A stretch of 64,000 nt of DNA from Laburnicola sp. R22_1. Lineage: Eukaryota; Ascomycota; Dothideomycetes; Pleosporales; Didymosphaeriaceae. The notes beneath the pieces were generated by a model. The model saw nothing but the letters and a program-made list of their open reading frames with translations. It was not told where the DNA came from and ran no database searches. The stretch spans positions 3,720,001 through 3,784,000 of the forward strand of contig JACONQ010000002.1 of assembly GCA_014281115.1 (NCBI GenBank), given 5' to 3'. Position numbers and translations under genes: made by a program. Positions 11,828 through 23,228 of this stretch are shown one piece after another; position 1 is the stretch's first letter; the number at the start of each line of letters is the position of its first letter.

Positions 11828-12734
11828 TATAATTTATAGTAAAGTGTTGTAGTCTTAGCAAAAACTGTCTAGTAGACTAATCTGTCTGGACTACTAATAG
11901 AATATATTATATACTTTATAAAATTTAAAAAGTTAAATAAAAGGTATATATACTAGACTAGTATTTTTAATAAATATAATATAATATTCTAGTATAAACT
12001 AAGAACTATTCACTGAAAGGTAGATACTTTCTTATAATACTAGGAAGATATTTCTATAAATACTAAAAATAACTAAATTAGGTCTTATAAAATCTAACTC
12101 TTTAAAAAAGTTATTTTTAAGAAATAGAAATATAAAGCTATAAATATCTACAGCCTTAGTAATATAAGCTCTACCTAAAAGGCTTAACCTTCCTAAAAAA
12201 ATAAAGCTAAAGATAAAAAATACTAGTTTTTTTATTTACTTATTAAAAGAGTTTTCTTTTAAACCTAAAATATACCTTTTAATAAATTTAAACTTAAATA
12301 AACTATAGTTTTATAGCTTGAAATCGCTTTTCTGTATTAACAACAGCAGGAGGGATAACTACTATTATTGTAATATTTTTATTAGAAACCCCATAGTCGC
12401 AAAAATAACCATGGCTTGAAAAAATCTTATCCTAAAGAAAGTAAAAAAGTATATTATTTACTATAGACACACTTGTCCTTTTTTAAGCCTAAAGATTGTC
12501 ATATAAAAATAGAATATTAATAATACTAATTATTTCTAGTACTAAAAATAAAAATAAGTTCCAAACTAGAAACTTTTATAAATAATACTAGTTATTATAG
12601 TCTATTGCTTTTTTGTGATCACCACCTTTTTACGCTCTTTTTGATTACTAAGCAGGGGCTCTGCTTCTTTTGTCATGTTATTTGAGATTAAAGCCTTTGT
12701 CGTGCTACCCCTAGGTAGTTAATTTAACGCCACA

Positions 12735-14282
12735 TAGTCTATAACTTCCTTATATTTAAATATTTAGAAAGGGAGATTACCTATATAATAGTTACTAAAT
12801 TCTACGTTTTCTTAGAAATATTAAACTTTATTTATAAATTTTTAAAAACTATAATATATATAAGAGAACTAAGCTATAAAAAATATAAAATAAGAGTTAC
12901 TAAAATCTTTTCTTCCTTTTAATTAGATATAAAAGAAGATTTTTATAAACTTTATTATGAAGCTTTTTATATGTAAAGAGAATATAAATATCATAGTAGT
13001 ATATAATAAACTAGAAAAAGAAATAGTCTTAGTTCTTCTATTAGACTTAAAAATAAAAACTATAGTAAAGGTGTTCCTTTAATATATTATAGTCTATTAT
13101 TAGCTTTCTAATACTATAACTTCTAATTATAAAGGTTAATTTATAAGTAATCTTTAAAGCCATCTATATAAAGAAATAAAGATCTAAAAAGAATTATTCT
13201 TTTTTAAGTACCTAAAAACTAATAGTACTATAAATTATATAATTTCTATAATTAAGGCTTGTTTTTATACTTTTATATAATAGAACTAAAAACATTAGGC
13301 CTTAGACTACTCTATAGTATAAATAGCTATTAATAGATAAAAAGCTACGTTTACTAAAGTAGTACTATTTTTTTCTTTAGTATAAGTATAATATAAATCT
13401 AGCTAAGCTAAATATAAGTATAAAAATTATTAATCATTACTAATAGAATTTATAATTAGTAAAATCTATTAAAGCTTTACTATAAAAGTTTTATAAAGTT
13501 TTTATATATACTTAAGCTAAAAAGAATTTAGTTTTTATTAGACTATTCTTACTAAAAGGGACGTTAGCTAACTATAGTAATTATATATTAAGTACGCTTA
13601 GTTATTATTAATTATATAATATTAGTTTAGTGCTCTATACTTATATATATATTAGTAACTACTCTATAACTATATACTATAAGTATATATAATGCGTTAC
13701 TATTAGTAGAACTATTAACTAGATCTCTACAAGTCTACACTATAGGTTTAACTACTTCTTAGTAACACTTACTTATTATATCTCTACTTTACTATCCCTA
13801 CTATGTTAAATCTATATATACTTAAGAAGTTAATATGCCCTACTCTTACGCTTACTAGAGTAGCTAAGCTAAAGGATATATATATTAATAAAGTAGCAAT
13901 ACTATAATATATTAAGACACTAAAAGGTATATAGCACCTAAGAAGCTCACTAAATTTACACTAAGTATAGATAGATCTCTAAATTATTTAACTTAAAAAG
14001 CTTAGCCTATAGCTACTATATCAGCAGTTACTTAGTAATATAATAAAGCAGTTATCTAATAATATAATAAAGTAGTTACCTAGCGATATAATATACGTAG
14101 CTAAGCTCTATAACCTTTACTTATTAAAAAAGAACTTTAGGGCTAATTGTAATTTTACTATATATTACTATATATAGTTAACTTCTATTAAAGAGAATAA
14201 TAATAAAAGGTATACGCACTAGTACCTTTACTTTATTACTACTTGCAATACTATATAAATATACTAGTACTACTACTACTAC
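12735..14282. other. AT-rich RIP-degraded DNA, no recognisable gene
   Basis: TA-dense sequence with stops in all frames. The first part may continue the Copia relic into which the TIR element inserted, but similarity to the other copy beyond 39,913 is too weak to claim. The last few bases are a short (TAC)n run leading into the microsatellite. Confidence 0.5.
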
Positions 14283-14808
<526 letters not shown>

Positions 14809-15157
14809 CTAAGTCCTTTAAAAGAATAAGTAATAAAAGAAATAAAAGAAGTGTGCGTATAGCAACGTAATATAAAGTAGCCTAAGAGTAATTACTATTA
14901 TCTATAAGATATAAATAATAAACTATTACATTACTACATAATATCATTAATTAAATTTTTATTAAAGATCTAAGCTAAAATAGCTAAGTTTTAATAAAAG
15001 TAAAAATAGTAAGTAAGCTAGTACTAAAGAGACACTCTAGTATTAAAAAAGACAATAAAGTTTAGCTCTAGTATAAGGACTACTTATCTAGCTTCTATTT
15101 TAATAAAAAGTTAAACTAAAAACTATAAAGTTTTTAATTATATCTTTTTAAAATTAC

Positions 15158-15271
15158 ATTACCTTTTTCACGCTCTTTTTAATTACTAAGCAAGGGGCTT
15201 TGCTTTTTTATTATTTTATTTAAAATAAAAGCCTTTATTGTTCTACTCTTAGGTAGTTAATTTAATAATAT
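15158..15271 (-). repeat. Copy of the 100-bp TIR-type repeat (C)
   Basis: Same orientation as 12,601-12,734: a CGCTCTTTTTAATTACTAAG core, then the GCAAGGGGCTTTGC palindrome-like core and AGGTAGTTAATTTAATA. RIP-type differences from the other copies. Confidence 0.75.
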
Positions 15272-15291
15272 ATAATTATATAAGTAGTATT

Positions 15292-15396
15292 ACACTCTTT
15301 TATTAATTACTAAGTAGGGGCTCGGCTTTTTTATTATATTATTTAAGATAAAAGCCTTTGTTATTCTACTCCTAGGTAGTTAATCTAATAATACAT
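15292..15396 (-). repeat. Copy of the 100-bp TIR-type repeat (D)
   Basis: Second copy only about 20 bp after copy C, same orientation, with AAGTAGGGGCTCGGCTT and CCTAGGTAGTTAAT. The pair may be the ends of two insertions or a partial duplication. Confidence 0.75.
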
Positions 15397-18300
15397 AAGT
15401 AGTAAACTTTTATAATATAGAACTAAATATTTTACTTAAAGTCTACTTAGTATTCATAGTAAACTATCTATACTTAGCTAAAGAAGATTCTCTTCCTAGC
15501 TAGGTTATAAATAATAAGAAACTAAGGGCTATTATTATTAAAGAAAAAGAGAAATAGGTTATAAAAATATCTTAGCTAAAAACCTATTTAAAAGGAAAAA
15601 GGCTATAGAAATTATTCTACTAAGTTAAGTAATTAAATAATACTAATCTAATTTAAGAATCTATTATAAATCTCTCTACTATAAAAGTATTAAATTACTA
15701 AAAATATATGCCTTTTTTTGTGAACAAAGCCGCATTCCGCAACTATACTATAGTAAAAGATAATCTAGCTACAACGTTTTTTTTATATACTAGCTCTATA
15801 AGATACTATATAAATACACGTAACTAAGTTAATAATACGCGCATTTTTAGCTTCCCTCCTTCTAGCGCAAGCTAAAGAGAGTTATTTATAGTTTAAACTA
15901 TAGTAACTCTAAATAGCTTTATATTGTCTAAAAACTTTAAATAAACTATAAGTTCCTAGTCGCGTACAAGAGAATTCTCTCTAGTTATTTAGCTCTATCT
16001 ACCCACTATAATAATTAACGAACTTAAGCAAAACTAAACTATAAAGTAATTAAAATAATTCGTCCTTACTGCAAAGCGGATTTTAATATCTTCTATGCTA
16101 TATTTAAGCTCCTAAACTGCACTACCCTAGAGATAGTTGCGCTATTTGCTAGGAAGCTAAAGCTAAGAAGGGTAATAGGCGATAAGCGACTAGTAAAATT
16201 GCTTATCTTAGACTGCTACTATATAAAAGAATACAGTTTATAAGCTATTATTAAGTTACGTAATATATTAATAGTGCTTATAGAGACTAGTAATATAGTA
16301 ACCTAAGCAAATATAAATTATATTAATTAATAGGTAAAGCACCTTAAGGCGTTGCTAAAGATAATAGATAGTAATAAGTTTCTTAAGATATTACGAGCGT
16401 ATAATAAGGGAAGTGTATAGTAGCTAGTAGATATCTAGATATTAGCGAGCATACTATAGGCAGTAGAGATGCTAGTAGAGGTGTTATTAGTAGTTACCTA
16501 TAACAGCGTTTTTTTCTAAAATTAAAAATTTCCTTAATTATATAATTTAACTGTAAAGGGCCTATAAGTCTTAGTTAAGACTAGATATATACCTTTTATT
16601 TTAAAATAATAATAAAGAGTTATTTATAAACTTTTATAAAAACTCTTTAAACTAATAAACACGTTATAACTCTTAGTATAAAAGTTATATCTCTAGTAGA
16701 AAACTTAAAAGGCCTTTACTAAAGGAAAGTTAAAATAAGTTTAGACCTCTAATCTTTCTTACTAATTATTTAGAAATTAATAAGAAATAAAACTATAATT
16801 GACTTAAAAAAATAGGAAATATTTTAAAAAGTATAATAAACTATTTAAAAGCGTTAGTTCTAATATAAGTAAGTAGAAAGAAGAAGAACTATTCTTTCTA
16901 TAATATAATAATATAGGTTTTAAGTAATAGAAAATAGGGTAATTAGAAAGTAAGAAAAAACCTATTTAAAGAAGAATCTTATAAACGGTAGAGAATAGAT
17001 ATAGTATAGCTAAAAAAACTAAATATTTAAAGAGCTAAGCTTATAGCTTAGCTATATCTATAAAGTTATAAACTACTTAAAAAACACTTTTAAACCTTTA
17101 TAATAAAAACAGATATAAAGATATAAAAATTCTAATAATTTAAAAGAATAACTAAAAACACTACTTCTTTTCTATAAACTTACTTTTATTAAAAGTAGTA
17201 TTAAGAACTATTTCCTTAACCTTTTTTAAAGAATAATAATCTAATTAAAACTAATAGCTATAAAATTTAAAACTTTTTTAATGTACTTTAAAAAAGGAGT
17301 AATTTTATAACCTTTTAATATTTTATTATTATAAAGGGTTTTAATATTATTTAGAATAAGCTTAACTAAATTTTTATAAGACAGCTTAAGAATAAGTAGA
17401 ATAAAAAGAGAAAGTAGCTATAGTATAGTATTAGCTAAAGAAGATAACTCTAAAACTTAACACTTATAGTAAATTTATTAGAAAAAGTCTAAAGAGTAGT
17501 ATAAGTATTTTACTAAACAATAAAAATTTAATATAAAAGCTTTATATTCTAGTTAAAATATTTAATATTAGTATTATCTATTGTCTACGTTTTAAATTAA
17601 GTATTATAGATAGTAGAACTATACTTATAAATAAAAATATTAAGATAGGCTTACTAAAAATTATTAAAAGGCTTACTAGTATAACCTTTACTATAAAGAA
17701 TATATTCTACAATACGGTTAATAAACTTAGTTTTAGTAAAAAGAATTTATAAGCTATTCTAGACTTAGAATATGAATTAGTAAGGGAACGATTTACTAGA
17801 AAATTATTATACTTTGCCTAAATATTTACTAAAGTAGATACTATAAAGTTTATAATTATATTTTCTTTTTATAAGTCTTTATATATAAAAAATAAACGAC
17901 TTAAAATAGTACTAGTAAAACCTCATATAAATATAGGCAGTCTTAAAAATAAAGTCTTTAGATATTATATAAATAGTTTTAAGAGCTTTTAATTATAGCT
18001 TAGGTTTTTAAAAACTAGTTAAAATTAGCAAAGAATAATACAAAAGAACTAAGAAACTAATCTTTTAATAGTTCTTTATAGTTTTATTATATATAAGCTC
18101 CTTAAAAAAATTATACTATAGGTATTTAAAATAAAATGTATAAACTTACTATTATAAATAAAAGTGCTAACGTACTCTATAACTAAGCAACTTACCTAAC
18201 TAAGCGACTCACTTTTGCCAAGACCCCACTAAAACATATACTATTCACGACAATATAAAGTTAATACAAACTATTATTAATAGTCTAAATAGGCCAATCT

Positions 18301-18707
18301 ATTTAGAATCTACTTTTGTAGATTACTTACACGTTGTTCTATTGTGCCTAGACTCGCCGCAGCGTTCACAGCGCTATTAAGTTAGCTCGCCTCTATTAAC
18401 GCACGCCCTCTTCTTTGCCTTCTTACTATTACTGCGCGCCGCAAAGTCCTTTAGAGTAGCTAGCTGCTAGTCCTCTTTAGCTATAAGAGCTCCTTCTTGC
18501 TGCAATCGCTTTCTTTTATATAATTTACATTGTGTGGCGGCCTTATTAGTAGCTTAAAGTTTAGCGTTGCGTTTAGTCATCAATACTAAAGAATGCCCCA
18601 TTAGCTTAGCGCCTTTAATAAGCTTTTCTACCGCCTTAACCATATAAGTTAGGGAACTATCCACATGCCTTTAAATCCTCTACTTAACTAGCATTAATTG
18701 TAACCTA

Positions 18708-20577
18708 ACCTAGATTATAAGCGAGTCGCCCTTACAAGCGAGTCGCCCTTACAAGCGAGTCGCCCACCTTATTAACTCTCTTAGCCTTTTATAGCCTGTA
18801 CATCCATAACGCAATAAAATAATATTAATATAAGAGCTGTCCTAGTTTAAGTAGTATCTATAGTACGCTTTTCACACGTTTGTGAGTTATAGCCAGTCTC
18901 TCTGCAGTAACCACAGCGCGCTAAGGCCTGCCGGCTTGTACCTAATCGCGCCTTGCCTTAACGCGTTTCTCCCTTAAGTTGCTGCTTAACAGCCCTTTAA
19001 GTAATAATATCCTCTCCCTCTGCCTTTAATAGGGTGCCTTGCTTCTAGATCCGCTTCTTTTTGCGATTCTTGCGCGTTATGGCGGCCTTATTTGCTTTCT
19101 TAAGGCTTAAGATTCGCTCGCGCATAAGCGCCATTTGATGTATTGCTTTAGAAGAGCCTCTTTCTAGCTAATTAAGCCTCTTAATAATAGAAGTAGGTGA
19201 CGAGCTCTTATGCGCGCAAATCCGCTCGCGAATTAACGTTGATTAAGCCTCTAGTTCGCGCACATTGCTGGGTGTTTTAGCCTTCCACACAGCCTCTAGT
19301 AGGGTTACTGGCAACAGCGTCCTTAGCTTAATATTAAGCTTTAAGATTACTACCTCTAGATTGTATAGGGCTAGTCTGGCGCCCTAAAAGCTTGCGCAGA
19401 TATTCTCCTTTGTAATTAACTAGTTGTAGGTGGCGCGGAAGGTAGGTAGGAACTTAAGCTTAGTGATATAGTTAATATAGTTGCGTATTAGGCTCAACAC
19501 TTAGCACCTATACGCCTGCTTTAATGGCGAGAAACAGCCAACGTCTAGCGGCTGTAGGAGGTGCGACAAATGTGGTGGTATATAGAGAGTATAGATATTG
19601 TTATTCTTACAGATTTCTTAGAATTTAAGCAACTTGTGGCTCTTATAGCTGTTAAGTATAAGTAGCTGGCGCGCGCCTACCCTATGCGCTGCTATATGCT
19701 TGATAAAGTGCTGTAGCCAGGCAATACTAAGCTTATTAGTAGTCTAACTATTGTCGCTAAGCCTAATAGTCTAGTCGCCTGGTATATTCTCGCCCTTATA
19801 CTAGGCAGAGAGGTGATACTGGCCAGCGAAAATAACAAAGGGCGGGATTGCCCACCTAGTAGCGTTAATTCTATAGATTACTATAACCCATTTGCGATTG
19901 CCTAGCTAGATTGCTTTTGGCTGGCTACGTCTCTCTAATTCTATAACAACTAGCTAGGAGGATATCTTGCCTATTAGAAAGCCAGTCTTGTTAAAGTTGA
20001 AGGTGTCCTTGTTGTGGATACCGTAGGTGGCCTTCGTACGCGCTACGAGGTTAAACCAGCGTTGTATAGCTTCTAGATCCTCGCAGAGCGCTCTCTGGTG
20101 GTCGTACGGTCGATTAAACCGCGTAGTAAGGCTGTCTGTTCGCTTGACAAAGTTTCTAGGCCACTATTAACCAACCTGGCCACTGCCGCGCTCAGTGAGC
20201 AACTTATCCGCCATATTCCGCACAGCTTCCAGAGTAGGCGCAAACCCTCGCGAATCTAGATCAAGTATATACTTAATAATCACCTCCTCTTCTAGCTTAG
20301 TAAGCTTTCTTAAGTTGGGCTAGCAATTGCGTTGCGCAGGCTTCCCAGCGCGTCAGTCGCGCAGCGTTGATTGGGGGACATTATAAGCCCGTACAGCCTC
20401 TTGTACAGTCTGAATTTGGTTCTAATTAATAGCTAGGATAGCAAGGTAGATATCTGCTTTGTTGCAGGGCAATTAAGTAGAAGTTAGTTAAGCCATTGTA
20501 GTTTGTAGGTGACGCGTTGTAGAAAGTTAACAAGGTGGGCGACTCGCTTATAAGGGCGACTCGCTTATAATCTAGGT
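18708..20577 (-). mobile_element. Fot1/pogo transposon (inner)
   Basis: TIRs of about 55 bp start ACCTAGATTATAAGCGAGTC and carry a tandem GCGAGTCGCCCTTAYAA unit: three GCGAGTCGCC at left, two at right. TA duplicates lie at 18,706-18,707 and 20,578-20,579. At 1,870 bp this is a standard full-length Fot1-like element, and it is less RIP-damaged than its host. Confidence 0.9.
18775..20496 (-). pseudogene. Inner Fot1/pogo transposase, RIP-mutated
   Basis: Minus strand from ATG 20,496. Visible parts: HTH (VQEAVRAYNVPQSTLRD), CENP-B region (ILDLDSRGFAPTL, MADKLLTERGSGQVG, RFNRPYDHQRALCEDL), DDE_1 (NFNKTGFLIGKISS, NRKWVIVI, IPPFVIFAGQYHLSA, TTNKLSIAWLQHFIKH, LLILNSYKSHKLLKF, YIPPHLSHLLQPLDVG) and a C-terminal knuckle CGYCRETGYNSQTC whose His is Tyr. 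The third catalytic Asp is Asn (complement at 19,651-19,653). Stops are almost all at former Gln or Trp codons. Family membership is secure; activity is excluded. The end coordinate is approximate. Confidence 0.85.
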
Positions 20578-21916
20578 TAAGTTTTATACTATTTCGCGGA
20601 GTTTGCGACTCCTATATACTATCGCAAATAGTACATTCTAGAGGCGTACGCAGGCGGACGTCAAGCTGCGATAGTACAGCCTCTGGGTTGTAGGGCACTA
20701 GGCCAGCACCTTAAAAGCCTCCTTTAATATTACTTTTAGTAATTAAAGCCTTAAAAGTAGCAATAAAGCAAGGTAGGAACTTGATTATAGTTATGTGCGT
20801 GATATAGTTACGCATTAGATTCTTAGCTTAGCGCCCATACGCCTTCTTTAACGGCGCAAAACAATTCACATTAAGTGGCTATAAGAGGTGCAACAAATGT
20901 AAAGGCATATAGAGAGTAATAATATTACTCTTTTTGTAGTAATCCTAGAATTCGAGCGAGTTATAACTTTTGTGGCCATTAATAATAAGCAAACGTGCTC
21001 TACCAATAGTACGCCTCTTTATATGCTTATTAAAGTGCTTTAGCCATTACAGACCAAGCTTATTTGTTGTCTAGCCGTTCTTAGAGACTGCAATAACCCA
21101 ATTATAAGGTAGATCCTTCTCCTTATACTAGGCAGAGAGGTAGTGCTTGCCCCTAAAGATAATAAAGGGTGGGATCCACCACCCTATCGCGTTAATGCCT
21201 TAGATGACTATTATCCACTCCCTATTACCCTGCTGCACCTGCTTTAGCCGTCCTTAACGCTTAGAGCCTGTGACTACTACTCTAGTCGATATTATGCCTA
21301 TTATCAAGCCAGACTCGTCGAAATTATAGGTGTCCTTATCTAGGATACTATACTTAGCCTTCATATTCTCCACAAGCTAGAACCAGTCTTGTATCACCTT
21401 AGAATCCTCCTAGAGAGCTCTCTTATAGTCGTACTTTCGATTAAACTTAACTTTAAGCTCTAGCTGGCGCTTAACAAAGTTTGGAGCCTAGTTATGGCCC
21501 ACAGGGTCGCGATGCCACTCAGCTAGCAAAGAATTAGCCATATTCTCCACAGCAGCAAGCTGTGGCGGGAATCCTTGCAAGTCTAGGTCGAGTACATACT
21601 GTATAATCGCCTACTTCTCTCTTACAGTAAGCTTTATTATGTTAGGTGGGTAGTCGTGTTAGAAGGCGATTCTAGCGCGTCGTTAGCTAAGGGTCTTTTA
21701 AAGGATATTATAAATGGCAACAGCGCGTCTTTGCGAAAGTAACGCGTCTTGTTTAATAGCCTAGATCGCAAGCTATATACAAGCTTCGTTTAACGCTAGT
21801 AGTTTATTGTGTTGTTAAGGCATCGCGTTATACTATTAATAGTAGTATGTTTTAGTAGGATCTTAGCAAAAGTAAGTCGCTTAGTTAGGTAAGTCGCTTA
21901 GTTATAAAGTACGTTA

Positions 21917-22812
21917 TAAATTATAATTGTTATAAAGAAATACTAAGTTATAATTAAACTAAACTTTAAATATTTACCTAAAGTTAAAAGGTCTAGCGTA
22001 AAGTGTTACTTTGGGACTCTACCTATAATAGAAATTAATAATAATAATAATAGTAAAAATAGCACTAAAATAAAGGTATTAATAAAGGTATAGCGTAATA
22101 TTAATAAGAAGTATTATAGATATAATAGTAGAGTAGGGAAAAAAGTAGAACTAAAGTAAAAACCTTTTTATGTACTTTAGCTAAAGCAAATAATACTAGT
22201 GTAATTTTTTAACTAAAATAGATAGTTATATTATAGAAACTAAGAGATATAAACAAAAATATACTAGATATAATAACTAAACTACTTTATAAAAACTAAA
22301 AGATATAAATATAAATCTAGTAAATATAATAACTAAGTTACTTTATAAAAAAATAAAAGCCTAGTACTCTTTATAAATAAGGTATACTTAATACTTTATA
22401 AAGGCTTAAAGTACTATTACTAGTATATATAGTATTAAATATTTTTTTAATATTTTAAGTATATATAAAAAGAATCTATACTACTACTATAGAAAGTATA
22501 AAATATAATATAAATTTTTTTAAAAGAAAAGGGTATATATAAGAGACTAAGCGCCCTTTTACTAGTTATTTAGCCTACTACTTTAAAGCTTTAAAGTTTT
22601 AAGTTTATTCTTTTACTAAGCTAAAAATATATAAGTTTATAGCTAAAGTTACTTTTAAACTCTATTAAATTTATAAGTTTACTTAGGCAATTCTAACCTC
22701 TTAGTCTAAAGCCCCTTACACCTATTAAGTTTATTTTAAGTATAACTTATTTAATCCTAACTAGCCTAAATAGCTACTAGGTAATAGTAAAAGTCCTAAA
22801 AAATTAAAAATT
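21917..22812. other. AT-rich RIP-degraded DNA, no recognisable gene
   Basis: Between the Fot1 pair and the Copia element. TA-rich with stops in all frames; a few T-rich or A-rich tracts but no identifiable ends or domains. It finishes with AAATT, the left target duplicate of the Copia element. Confidence 0.5.
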
Positions 22813-22992
22813 TGTAAGACTGCCGCATGGCTGTATGGTCGGTCCTTGGTCACATGACCTCGGCCGAAATAACCTTATGCCTAGCCTCACCCATACACCT
22901 TTAGGCCCTCGGTCCTCTATAGTAATAACACACCTCTTTTCTTATGGTTAACCCATATTACTATGAATTACTGTGATCTCTACTATCTTATA
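22813..22992 (+). repeat. 5' LTR of the Copia element
   Basis: 180 bp. It ends TTATA where the 3' copy ends TTACA, a RIP-type C-to-T change at the terminal CA. Confidence 0.93.
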
Positions 22993-23003
22993 GTTATGAG
23001 CCC
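22993..23003 (+). promoter_or_regulatory. Primer-binding site matching initiator tRNA-Met anticodon arm
   Basis: GTTATGAGCCC immediately follows the LTR and is the reverse complement of GGGCUCAUAAC, the anticodon stem-loop of fungal initiator tRNA-Met. It implies priming by a half-tRNA, as known for Drosophila copia and several fungal Copia elements. Confidence 0.7.
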
Positions 23004-23228
23004 GACACAACGCTTATTGCGCACCCTCTGAAACTCTTTACTAGTTAGTCCTACTGCCACATTATCGCTCGCACGGACTAAAGTGGAGTTTTTATAACAA
23101 CAACGCAAAAAGTTATTTGTAAAAACTACAATTATAGTTACTATATAAAATACTATAAGACTCTAAATTATAATAAAAAACCCACACTAGTGGCTAAACA
23201 CACGAAAAGTTATCGCAAACGCGTTATA

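Larger units (their letters stand above)
1574..11909 (-). mobile_element. Fot1/pogo-type DNA transposon, split by a Gypsy insertion (copy 3)
   Basis: Inverted ends match over about 45 bp: TATATTCTATTAGTAG at about 1,576-1,591 followed by CCAGACAG and TAGACAGTTTTT, and the reverse complement at about 11,862-11,905. TA dinucleotides at the ends fit the TA target preference of Fot1/pogo elements, but the exact boundary is ambiguous in TA-rich DNA. Removing the Gypsy insertion (1,907-10,025 with its duplicated target) leaves about 2.2 kb, normal for Fot1-like elements. The transposase relic lies on the minus strand at 10,200-11,827. Confidence 0.72.
1332..12734. mobile_element. TIR element hosting nested transposons
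   Basis: Inverted copies of a sequence of at least 120 bp bound this region: 1,332 to about 1,465 and 12,601-12,734. Both begin TGTG(TG)GC(A/G)TTAAATTAACTA and contain the core GCAGAGCCCC(C)TGCTTAGTAAT. Both are flanked by TA (1,330-1,331 and 12,735-12,736), and the empty-site homologue near 39,913 also reads TA, so a TA target duplication is likely. After subtracting the nested Fot1 and Gypsy elements only about 1.07 kb remains, with no readable transposase. It looks like a non-autonomous element that served as an insertion platform. The family is not established. Three more copies of the end sequence occur at 15,158, 15,292 and 44,871. Confidence 0.5.
14809..18169. other. AT-rich RIP-degraded DNA with two short repeat copies
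   Basis: Mostly TA-rich sequence without readable genes. It contains two same-strand copies of the 100-bp TIR-type repeat (15,158 and 15,292) and a less damaged patch at about 16,040-16,510, where one frame is nearly stop-free. No family could be assigned to the patch. Confidence 0.5.
18230..21823 (-). pseudogene. Outer Fot1/pogo transposase, split and RIP-mutated
   Basis: Minus-strand reading from ATG 21,823 to 20,580, resuming at 18,705 after the inner element. Recognisable parts: CENP-B-type HTH (YVLDLDLQGFPP, MANSLLAEWHRDPVG, NFVKRQLELK, FNRKYDYKRAL), DDE_1 domain (NFDESGLIIGII, IPPFIIFRGKHYLSA, TTNKLGL, LLIINGHKSY, ITLYMPLHLLHLL) and, beyond the insertion, a perfect CCHC knuckle CERCGESRHNRTTC near 18,340-18,385. 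The third catalytic Asp is Asn (LLIIN, codon complement at 20,978-20,980), a G-to-A RIP change. Many RIP stops. Confidence 0.8.
18170..21914 (-). mobile_element. Fot1/pogo transposon (outer), interrupted by another Fot1/pogo
   Basis: Imperfect TIRs of about 65 bp: ACGTACTCTATAACTAAGC at 18,170 and its counterpart ending 21,914. Each carries an internally repeated TAACTAAGCRACTTACC / TAACTAAGCGACT unit. TA target duplicates lie at 18,168-18,169 and 21,915-21,916. Removing the inner element (18,708-20,577 plus one TA) leaves about 1.87 kb, typical for Fot1-like elements. Confidence 0.88.
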
